11,905 nucleotides of DNA from JAVBNO01 sp031551485 (GTDB lineage Bacteria; Bacillota; Clostridia; Oscillospirales; Ruminococcaceae), in contig JAVBNO010000078.1 of assembly GCA_031551485.1 (NCBI GenBank), positions 1-11,905 on the forward strand. The letters are read 5' to 3'. How positions within the stretch are numbered: the stretch's first letter is position 1; every line of letters starts with the position of its first letter. This document shows, in pieces, positions 7,080 to 11,905 of the stretch. Position numbers and translations under genes: made by a program. A model generated the notes under the pieces. That model had not been told where the DNA came from, searched no databases, and was given only the letters and a program-made list of their open reading frames with translations.

Positions 7080-7131
7080 CAAAGGTGAAACACCTGTAAT
7101 CAGAGCGGTGCGCGCTCTTTGTTCACCTTTG
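7080..7131. repeat. Inverted repeat CAAAGGTGAA/TTCACCTTTG at the right end of the element
   Basis: A perfect 10-bp inverted repeat (7080-7089 and 7122-7131) separated by 32 bp encloses a smaller hairpin (7102-7118). Its right arm overlaps the outer bases of the attP-like arm (7128-7131). It may be part of a recombinase or accessory-protein binding site, or an extension of the terminator. Confidence 0.6.
7102..7123 (+). terminator. Weak terminator-like hairpin after the recombinase
   Basis: AGAGCG (7102-7107) pairs with CGCTCT (7113-7118) around GTGCG and is followed by TTGTT. It would limit recombinase transcription from running into the spoIIID 3' half. The short stem and short T-run make this a weak call. 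Confidence 0.4.
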
Positions 7132-7160
7132 GTACATCTGTACATAAAGACGTGTCCGAG
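7120..7160 (+). other. Right attachment site (attR) of the spoIIID element
   Basis: Element sequence (left) meets spoIIID coding sequence (right) at the core GTACATA, 7140-7146. The element-side arm is TTTGGTACATCTGTA (7128-7142), followed by the central CA (7143-7144). SpoIIID similarity begins at the core and continues with AAAGACGTGTCCGAG, encoding KDVSE. The core sits in the same codon phase as at the left site (GTA CAT in both), so recombination gives an in-frame join. Confidence 0.75.
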
Positions 7161-7289
7161 CGGCTCAAAAAGATAAACAGCCGTTTATATGATCAGGTAC
7201 AGCAGGTAATGGAGAAGAACCGAAATGAACGGCATATCCGAGGCGGCCTTGCGACCAAGAAAAAATACCAGATGCGCAGAGAACCCTGA
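7140..7289 (+). CDS. spoIIID: 3' half of interrupted spoIIID (SpoIIID C-terminal part)
   Basis: The frame from GTA at 7140 reads VHKDVSERLKKINSRLYDQV, ending in ERHIRGGLATKKKY and TGA at 7287-7289. This is the second half of SpoIIID: the end of the recognition helix (STVHKD), the linker helix and the basic C-terminal region that, with the helix-turn-helix, is needed for DNA binding in B. subtilis SpoIIID. By itself it has no start codon with a ribosome binding site; upstream codons in frame belong to the element and reach a stop at 7086-7088. Joined to the 5' half (2357-2470) at codon 39 it gives 85 residues, close to the usual length. The key residues are intact and no frameshift is seen, which argues that selection still acts on this detached half. 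Confidence 0.92.
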   Translation, partial: VHKDVSERLKKINSRLYDQVQQVMEKNRNERHIRGGLATKKKYQMRREP

Positions 7290-7298
7290 AAGCACAAA

Positions 7299-7348
7299 AA
7301 AACCGGCTGTGTCCACGCTCCCGAAGGAAAATGGACATGGCCGGTTTT
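7299..7348. terminator. Bidirectional terminator between spoIIID and the DUF503 gene
   Basis: AAAACCGGC (7299-7307) pairs with GCCGGTTTT (7340-7348), and inside it TGTCCA (7310-7315) pairs with TGGACA (7332-7337). An A-run lies on the left and T-rich sequence on the right, so it can end spoIIID transcription on the plus strand and the pyrK-DUF503 unit on the minus strand. Confidence 0.85.
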
Positions 7349-7365
7349 CATTTTTATGTTGATTC

Positions 7366-7647
7366 TCAGTGAATATCCCGCTGGATGTCGACCACTTCCG
7401 CCTCGGTCGCGCCTTCCACAAAGCGCAGAACATGGTCTAAAACGCCGTCCAAATGGCGGCGGTCCCCCCCAACGCAAGCAACGCCGACGACAATGGTCTG
7501 GTGAATGTCCTGGGCAGCTACCTCGGCAGCCGAAACAGCAAACTTGCTTTGCAGCTTTTTCACAAGGCTTTGGACAACCATCCGCTTTTCCTTCAGGGAG
7601 TGCACCCAGGGGGCATAAAGTTTAATTTCCAGTGTACCCACCAGCAC
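7366..7647 (-). CDS. DUF503 family small protein (YlxP-like)
   Basis: This 93-residue protein begins with GTG at 7647. The N-terminus has the DUF503 pattern (LEIKLYAPWVHSLKEKRMVV), and FAVSAAEVAAQD and the VVGVACVG strand follow in the expected order. Length matches the family (about 90-100 residues). DUF503 proteins such as B. subtilis YlxP adopt a small alpha/beta fold and often neighbour translation genes; their function is uncertain. The gene starts 12 nt after the histidine phosphatase stop and is the last in the minus-strand unit, just before the bidirectional terminator. A GAGG-like ribosome binding site lies about 9 nt upstream, within the end of the previous gene. Confidence 0.85.
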   Translation of the reverse strand: MLVGTLEIKLYAPWVHSLKEKRMVVQSLVKKLQSKFAVSAAEVAAQDIHQTIVVGVACVGGDRRHLDGVLDHVLRFVEGATEAEVVDIQRDIH

Positions 7648-7659
7648 AGCGTTATCGCC

Positions 7660-8310
7660 TCACTTTTTCCAAGAGTCGGGGGTGTGCATCTCGTTGGGCA
7701 GATGGGACGCGTCATTGATGAAAACAGGATGGGGCGTGCCGTCCGGTTCGATGTCGGCACAGGTGACGCAGGTGTTGGCCCCCCAGCCAAGGGCATCGAT
7801 CTCCTCAAAAGGAATGCCCTGCACAAAGGCGTTAAAAACCCGCAGCATAAAACCGTGGGCGACAATGACGACGGTTTCGTCGGGATGGGCGGCGACTACC
7901 TTGCGAACGCCGCCCAACAGCCGCTCCCGGGCAGCTTTGGCCCCGCCGTCCTGCAACCCCGGCGCGACAAAACGGTGCATTTCATTGTTCCAAATATGCA
8001 GCGCCTCGGCAAAGCGGACAGGCAGCTCCGCCATGGGTGTGCCCTCCATATCGCCGCCGTTAATCTCAATAAAATCGGCATCGATGACAATGGGCGTGCC
8101 CCTGTCGCCGTCCAGCAGCCTGGCGGTTTCCACCGCCCGGCACAAAGGACTCGTATAAATGGTATCATAGGCGACATTGGCAAAGCGCCTGCACAAAATT
8201 TGCCCCTGCAAAATACCCTTTTCGGTAAGCGGATTGTCGGTAACGCCCTGAAAATGGCCGGTGGCATTGCCGGTGGCCTCGCCGTGACGGACAAAATAAA
8301 TACGTGTCAT
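7660..8310 (-). CDS. Histidine phosphatase family protein (phosphoglycerate-mutase-like)
   Basis: This 216-residue protein belongs to the histidine phosphatase superfamily. The phosphohistidine motif RHGEATGN is at residues 8-15, with His9 as the nucleophile. The second half of the active site is seen in YTSPLCRAVETA and, near the C-terminus, in VVIVAHGFMLR with the second conserved histidine. The start is ATG 8310, not an upstream in-frame Met, because AGGAGG lies just before it and the family N-terminus (TRIYFVRHGE) begins there. Members include phosphoglycerate mutase-like enzymes, CobC-type phosphatases and broad phosphatases; the substrate cannot be fixed here. It lies 40 nt after pyrD and 12 nt before the DUF503 gene. 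Confidence 0.88.
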   Translation of the reverse strand: MTRIYFVRHGEATGNATGHFQGVTDNPLTEKGILQGQILCRRFANVAYDTIYTSPLCRAVETARLLDGDRGTPIVIDADFIEINGGDMEGTPMAELPVRFAEALHIWNNEMHRFVAPGLQDGGAKAARERLLGGVRKVVAAHPDETVVIVAHGFMLRVFNAFVQGIPFEEIDALGWGANTCVTCADIEPDGTPHPVFINDASHLPNEMHTPDSWKK

Positions 8311-8350
8311 TGGTTTCCTCCTGCTATGTCTTGCAAAATAATAAACGACG

Positions 8351-9280
8351 TCAGTTGAGTTTGACAGTGCCCACAATGTCGTTGATGTCGGCAATGCCTT
8401 TGGTTTGCAGCCACTGTTCCATGCCCTCGGCAATCCGCACAGGGGCAAAAGGATCGGCAAAAAGGGCACTGCCCACCTGCACCGCCCGGGCCCCTGCCAT
8501 CATCATTTCGATGGCGTCTTGCGCCCGGGTAATGCCGCCCATGCCCACCACAGGCACAGCGACGGCATGGGCCACCTGGCAGACCATTCGCAGTGCGATG
8601 GGAAAGACAGCCGCCCCCGAAAGGCCGCCGTAATTGTTGTAAAGAATAGGGCGCCGGGTGTTAATGTCAATCCGCATAGCCAAAATGGTGTTGATGAGCG
8701 ACAAAGCGTCGGCCCCCGCCGCCTCGGCCGCTTTGGCAATTTCCACAATGTCGGTGACGTTGGGGGATAATTTCACCATCAGCGGTTTGGTGGTGCATTG
8801 CCGCACCGCCGCCACCAGCTTTCCGGCGGTGGCACAGTCGGTGCCAAAGGCCACCCCGCCCTCTTTGACATTGGGGCAGGAAATGTTTACTTCCAGCATA
8901 TGGGCGGCACTGCCCTCCAGCCGCCGGGCCATTTCACAATAATCCTCGATGCGGCTGCCCGCTATGTTGACGATGACAGCGGTGCCCGCCTGCGCCAAAT
9001 GAGGCAACTCGACCTCCAGCAAATAGTCGACACCGGGGTTTTGCAGCCCCACCGCGTTCAGAACGCCGGCGGGCGTTTCGGCAATGCGGGGCGGCGGGTT
9101 GCCTTGCCGCTCTTCCAGCGTGGTACCCTTGGTGGCAATGCCCCCCAGGGCGGACAAAGGGTAAAATTGGCCGTATTCCCGACCGTAACCAAAACAGCCC
9201 GAGGCGGCGATGACGGGATTGTGAAAATCCACCCCCGCAATATTTACATGCATAGAAACGGTGCCTTTTGCATCAGCCAT
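8351..9280 (-). CDS. pyrD: Dihydroorotate dehydrogenase class 1B, catalytic subunit
   Basis: This 309-residue FMN enzyme oxidises dihydroorotate to orotate in pyrimidine synthesis. NPVIAASGCFGYG (21-33) and KGTTLEERQGNPPPR (51-65) are the N-terminal signatures. VNISCPNVKEGG (131-142) carries the catalytic-base Cys135 typical of class 1 enzymes. MVKLSPNVTDI, NTILAMRID, GGLSG (218-222) and PVVGMGGI (243-250) complete the barrel and FMN phosphate site. The pairing with pyrK identifies the NAD-linked 1B type. The start ATG 9280 overlaps the pyrK stop by one base (TAATG) and has AGGAGGT 9 nt upstream, so the two are translationally coupled. ATG 9253 is a possible alternative start, closer to the usual family N-terminus. 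Confidence 0.96.
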   Translation of the reverse strand: MADAKGTVSMHVNIAGVDFHNPVIAASGCFGYGREYGQFYPLSALGGIATKGTTLEERQGNPPPRIAETPAGVLNAVGLQNPGVDYLLEVELPHLAQAGTAVIVNIAGSRIEDYCEMARRLEGSAAHMLEVNISCPNVKEGGVAFGTDCATAGKLVAAVRQCTTKPLMVKLSPNVTDIVEIAKAAEAAGADALSLINTILAMRIDINTRRPILYNNYGGLSGAAVFPIALRMVCQVAHAVAVPVVGMGGITRAQDAIEMMMAGARAVQVGSALFADPFAPVRIAEGMEQWLQTKGIADINDIVGTVKLN

Positions 9281-10050
9281 TAAAACGCCACCTCCTTGGC
9301 TTCAAAGACAGGGCCGTACTGGCAGACATGGCGATAAACCGTGTCGCCCCCGGCGGTTTTGGTGGGACAGGCGCAAGTCAGGCAGGCGCCAATGCCGCAT
9401 CCCATCCGCTGTTCCATGGACACCTGGCAGCGAATATCTTTTTCCAGGGCCAGCGTGGCCACCCCTTTCAGCATGGGGCCGGGGCCGCAGGCGTAAATAA
9501 TATCGGGGATGTGTACCTCCAATAATCGGGCCAAAGGCGCCGTGACCAGCCCTTTTTCCCCAAAGCTGCCGTCGTCGGTGCAAAAACCCCAGCCACAACC
9601 GTACTCTTTAAATTCCTCTGTCAAAATCATGGCGCTTTGGGTGCGAAAGCCCAAAATGACCGAGGCGTTGGCCCCGTAATGGACCCCCAGGGGCAAAAGC
9701 GGCGGCACGCCAATACCGCCCCCGATGATGACGGCCCGGGCGCTGCGCTCCAGCAGGTCAAAACCGTGGCCCAAGGGCCCCAACAGGTCAAAACAGTCGC
9801 CCACACCCTTTTGGCAAAGAAGAGCGGTGCCCTCCCCCCGAATCTCCATAATCAGGGTGAGCTCTTCTTTCCTCGGGTCAATGGCGGCCAGCGAGATAGG
9901 GCGGCGCAGGGAATGGCCCTCCACCCCCAAATGGACAAATTGGCCGGGCCGTGCGGCGCGGGCCACCTCTCCTGCTTCGACGACGAAGCGGAAGATACCC
10001 GGCGCAATTTCGGTTTTCATTTTGATAACGGCGTTTACAACAGCGGGCAA
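9280..10050 (-). CDS. pyrK: Dihydroorotate dehydrogenase electron transfer subunit PyrK
   Basis: This 256-residue iron-sulfur flavoprotein passes electrons from PyrD to NAD. The FAD-binding motif RRPISL is at 49-54, GPLGHGF at 91-97, the nucleotide-binding GGGIGVPP at 110-117 and ACGPGPM at 187-193. The C-terminal 2Fe-2S site uses Cys218, Cys223, Cys226 and Cys243. The start is TTG at 10050: no in-frame ATG lies upstream at a sensible place, GGGGG lies about 9 nt before it, and it gives the beta strand that normally precedes EIAPGIF. ATG at codon 11 would cut into that strand. It is the first gene of the unit pyrK-pyrD-phosphatase-DUF503. No other pyrimidine genes are in the window, and no PyrR attenuator is obvious in the short leader. 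Confidence 0.94.
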   Translation of the reverse strand: MPAVVNAVIKMKTEIAPGIFRFVVEAGEVARAARPGQFVHLGVEGHSLRRPISLAAIDPRKEELTLIMEIRGEGTALLCQKGVGDCFDLLGPLGHGFDLLERSARAVIIGGGIGVPPLLPLGVHYGANASVILGFRTQSAMILTEEFKEYGCGWGFCTDDGSFGEKGLVTAPLARLLEVHIPDIIYACGPGPMLKGVATLALEKDIRCQVSMEQRMGCGIGACLTCACPTKTAGGDTVYRHVCQYGPVFEAKEVAF

Positions 10051-10103
10051 AGCAACATACCCCCATGCAAAAATTAAAATCTGGAATCAGCATCAATACC
10101 TCT

Positions 10104-10132
10104 ATTATAAACGCAGAAGGGCCAAATAACAA
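10104..10132 (-). promoter_or_regulatory. Sigma-A promoter of the pyrK-pyrD unit
   Basis: On the minus strand, TTGTTA (10132-10127) and a perfect TATAAT (10109-10104) are separated by 17 bp. The leader to the TTG start at 10050 is about 45-50 nt, too short for a typical PyrR attenuator. Its -35 lies only 5 bp from the -35 of the divergent trmN6 promoter. Confidence 0.72.
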
Positions 10133-10137
10133 TCAAT

Positions 10138-10166
10138 TTGACAAGCTCCTTTCTTCTTTCTATACT
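10138..10166 (+). promoter_or_regulatory. Sigma-A promoter of trmN6-rsmI
   Basis: TTGACA (10138-10143) and TATACT (10161-10166) are 17 bp apart, a near-consensus promoter. Transcription should begin near 10173, so an ATG within the promoter cannot start trmN6; this supports the TTG at 10225. Confidence 0.78.
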
Positions 10167-10224
10167 GATAGTACAATCCATAGGCCGGATCCAAAGCAAA
10201 AGGCGGCCGGAAAAGAGGCGCGCA

Positions 10225-10977
10225 TTGGCGGCGACAAAAGACAAAGGGGAAATTCGGTGGGAAACGCTGGGCGGCCCAAATGGTAAAGCGATCGCCATTG
10301 CTACCTCTTCCCTTCACAAATTTGGGACAGACGGTATCTTGCTGGCGGCGTTTGCCGCCCCAACCGCCAAAGACCTTTGCTGCGATTTGTGCAGCGGCGG
10401 CGGCATTGTCCCCCTTTACTGGCAGGGGGGTGTGGCCCCCGGTTGCTGCTATGCAATTGAAATTCAGCCCGAAGCCGTGGCCTTGCTGGAGGCTTCTGTC
10501 CAGGCGAATCATCTGGAACAGGTCATCCTTCCCCTTTGCCTCGATTTAAAAGCGCTGAAAAGCCTGCCCCAACCGGGCGCCTTCGATGTAGTGACCTGCA
10601 ACCCGCCCTATAAGCCCGCAGGTTCCGGTGTGCCCAGCCCCGAAAAATCCCGGCTGGCCGCTCGCCACGAAACAGACTGCACCATCGGCGATGTCTGTGC
10701 CGCCGCCGCAAGGCTGCTTCGCCCCAGCGGCCGCTTCTGCCTTTGCCAGCGCCCCGCCCGCCTGGCCGATACGCTGGAGGCTATGCGCAAAAGCGGCATC
10801 GAGCCCAAGCGCATCCGATTTGTACAGCAGCGTCCTGCCCTGGCCCCCTGGCTTTTTTTGGCCGAAGGACGCCGCAATGGAGGCCCGTTTTTGCAAATAG
10901 AGCCGCCCTTGATCATAGAGGGCGAAGATGGATTTTCAGAAGAGATGCTGGCCATTTATCGAAAGGGGGCCGAGTGA
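10225..10977 (+). CDS. trmN6: tRNA1(Val) (adenine-37-N6)-methyltransferase-like protein (TrmN6/YabB)
   Basis: This 250-residue SAM-dependent methyltransferase resembles TrmN6 (YfiC in E. coli, YabB in B. subtilis), which methylates the N6 position of A37 in tRNA1(Val). FGTDGILLAAF (33-43) corresponds to the family's F.TDA.LLA segment. DLCSGGGIVPL (54-64) is the SAM-binding motif I and NPPY (126-129) the N6-adenine catalytic motif. The start is placed at TTG 10225 because AAGAGG lies 6 nt upstream and the open frame before it overlaps the promoter. The first motif reads CSGGG, close to the usual G.G.G. The stop TGA overlaps the rsmI ATG by one base. In B. subtilis yabB also lies next to rsmI, which supports the call. 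The tRNA target is by family only. Confidence 0.85.
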   Translation: MAATKDKGEIRWETLGGPNGKAIAIATSSLHKFGTDGILLAAFAAPTAKDLCCDLCSGGGIVPLYWQGGVAPGCCYAIEIQPEAVALLEASVQANHLEQVILPLCLDLKALKSLPQPGAFDVVTCNPPYKPAGSGVPSPEKSRLAARHETDCTIGDVCAAAARLLRPSGRFCLCQRPARLADTLEAMRKSGIEPKRIRFVQQRPALAPWLFLAEGRRNGGPFLQIEPPLIIEGEDGFSEEMLAIYRKGAE

Positions 10978-11801
10978 TGCCAGGTACCGTTTACATTGTG
11001 GGTACCCCCATTGGCAATTTGGGGGATATCTCCCCCCGGGTGGCCGAAACGCTGGGGACAGTGGACTTTATTGCCGCCGAAGACACCCGCGTCACCCTGA
11101 AGCTGCTGAACCATTTGGGGCTTAAAAAACCGATGATCAGTTGCCACGAGCACAACGAAAAGGAAAAATCGATACAAATAATACAAAGAGTAATTAACGG
11201 AGAGAGCTGCGCCGTCGTGTCCGACGCCGGTATGCCCGGCATCAGCGACCCCGGCGGCGCGGTCATCGCCCTGTGCCGGCAGTCAGCCATTCCCACCGTC
11301 ATCATCCCCGGCCCTTCCGCTGTGGTATCCGCTGTAGCCCTTTGCGGGTTTGCCGAAAGCCGTTTTTGCTTTGAAGGCTTTTTACCGGTGCCAAAAGCTG
11401 AACGCAAAGCCCGGCTGGCCGCCCTGGCCGGCGAAGAACGGCTGATGGTCTTTTACGAAGCGCCCCATCGCATTGCCGCCTTTATGACCGATTTGCTGGC
11501 GGCGTTTGGACAGCGCAACATCTGCATTGGCCGGGAGCTGACCAAGCTCCACGAGGAAGTTATTCACACCACCTTGGAAGAAGCGGCCGCCCGCTATCAA
11601 GCCCAGGCCCCCCGGGGGGAATTTGTGCTGGTGGTGGAAGGCGCCGCGCCCCAGACGGTGGAGCGCCCCCCTTTTGCAGAAGCGGTGGCCCGGATGCGGG
11701 CGTTGATGGACGGCGGTATGGCGGCTTCGGCAGCGGCCAAGCAAACGGCGGCGGAAACCGGTTACCCCAAGGGTGAACTCTATAAAGCGGCGCAGGTCTA
11801 A
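10977..11801 (+). CDS. rsmI: 16S rRNA (cytidine-1402-2'-O)-methyltransferase RsmI
   Basis: A 274-residue protein that by family methylates the 2'-O of C1402 in the decoding centre of 16S rRNA. GTPIGNLGDIS (9-19) and AAEDTRVT (33-40) open the tetrapyrrole-methylase-type fold. VVSDAGMPGISDPG, IPGPSA and FEGFLP follow in family order, then YEAPHRI and the GRELTKLHEE segment. ATG 10977 overlaps the trmN6 stop (TGATG) and AAGGGGG lies upstream, so the two genes are coupled. A longer frame reaches back inside trmN6 but has no support. The C-terminus ends with a small helical domain (ASAAAKQTAAETGYPKGELY) usual for RsmI. Confidence 0.96.
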   Translation: MPGTVYIVGTPIGNLGDISPRVAETLGTVDFIAAEDTRVTLKLLNHLGLKKPMISCHEHNEKEKSIQIIQRVINGESCAVVSDAGMPGISDPGGAVIALCRQSAIPTVIIPGPSAVVSAVALCGFAESRFCFEGFLPVPKAERKARLAALAGEERLMVFYEAPHRIAAFMTDLLAAFGQRNICIGRELTKLHEEVIHTTLEEAAARYQAQAPRGEFVLVVEGAAPQTVERPPFAEAVARMRALMDGGMAASAAAKQTAAETGYPKGELYKAAQV

Positions 11802-11856
11802 AAATGCCAATAAAGATCTGCCCCATAGTATACTAATAGGAATTTTTAAAGGAAAT

Positions 11857-11899
11857 AAACCCTAGGGAAAACAATTCACCATTGTTTTCCCTAGGGTTT
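11857..11899 (+). terminator. Long-stem terminator after rsmI
   Basis: A perfect 19-bp stem (11857-11875 with 11881-11899) closes a TCACC loop; the stem ends in AAA on the left and TTT on the right and is followed by TTCCT. It probably ends trmN6-rsmI transcription and could work from both sides. The unusually long perfect stem could also be a dispersed repeat. Confidence 0.75.
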
Positions 11900-11905
11900 T
11901 CCTAT

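Larger units (their letters stand above)
2468..7142. mobile_element. 4675-bp skin-like intervening element interrupting spoIIID
   Basis: The segment splits spoIIID between codons 38 and 39. It is bounded by the direct 7-bp core GTACATA and encodes a large serine recombinase close to its right end, the standard design of sporulation intervening elements such as skin in sigK. Its contents from left to right are an EpsG-like protein (-), a polyprenyl glycosylphosphotransferase (-), a 60-residue small protein (+) and the recombinase (+). No phage structural, replication or conjugation genes are present, so it is a minimal element that probably cannot transfer by itself. Precise excision anywhere inside the core restores an in-frame 85-codon spoIIID. 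The end points given assume cleavage at the central CA; other positions in the core shift both ends equally. The split gene and core are seen directly; excision is inferred. Confidence 0.88.

Noticed and set aside
2468..7142. Intein or group II intron interrupting spoIIID
   Set aside because: The frame is not continuous through the insertion (stop at 2498-2500), there are no splicing motifs, no reverse transcriptase, and the insert carries genes on both strands.
7453..8358. Long plus-strand frame of about 300 codons
   Set aside because: It lies antisense to the DUF503 and histidine phosphatase genes, has no domain signature, and both minus-strand genes have clear motifs and ribosome binding sites.
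10138..10224. Start of trmN6 at the upstream ATG near 10138
   Set aside because: That codon overlaps the -35 of a near-consensus promoter whose transcript begins near 10173; the TTG at 10225 has a well-placed AAGAGG.

Overview
The window looks like chromosome of an endospore-forming Bacillota, probably Clostridia-like. The evidence is a split copy of the sporulation regulator gene spoIIID, a class 1B dihydroorotate dehydrogenase pair (pyrD/pyrK), and a trmN6-rsmI gene pair of the kind known from B. subtilis. Ribosome binding sites are strong and AGGAGG-like. The species cannot be named from the sequence alone.

The main result is that spoIIID is interrupted. Its 5' half (TTG start at 2357, through codon 38 ending at 2470) and its 3' half (from 7140, stop at 7287-7289) lie about 4.7 kb apart, on the same strand and in matching reading frame. 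Joining them at the shared 7-bp core GTACATA (2465-2471 and 7140-7146) gives an 85-residue protein. It aligns with SpoIIID along its whole length with no missing or extra residues at the junction, which falls in the recognition helix of the helix-turn-helix. The intervening 4675-bp segment carries a large serine recombinase with the same architecture as SpoIVCA at its right end, a 60-residue small protein just upstream of it, and a divergent two-gene exopolysaccharide unit (polyprenyl glycosylphosphotransferase and EpsG-like protein). The outer ends of the segment, joined as in an excised circle, form an imperfect palindrome centred on a CA dinucleotide inside the shared core, which is what a serine-integrase attP should look like. 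This is a skin-like element, analogous to the one that interrupts sigK in B. subtilis, but sitting in spoIIID. Excision in the mother cell would restore the gene.

Layout. 1-968 (-) is a partial DUF234-type ATPase with its own promoter. 969-1490 is intergenic. 1491-2192 (+) is a Crp/Fnr regulator followed by a strong terminator. 2357-2500 (+) is the spoIIID 5' half. 2468-7142 is the element. 7140-7289 (+) is the spoIIID 3' half, followed by a bidirectional terminator at 7299-7348. 10050-7366 (-) is a compact unit, pyrK-pyrD-histidine phosphatase-DUF503. Back-to-back sigma-A promoters at 10104-10166 serve this unit and the divergent trmN6-rsmI pair (10225-11801, +), which ends in a 19-bp stem terminator at 11857-11899.

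How the parts may work together is inference. SpoIIID is needed only in the terminally differentiating mother cell, so an interruption is tolerated as long as the recombinase is switched on after sporulation begins. The intact element is passed on through the forespore chromosome.
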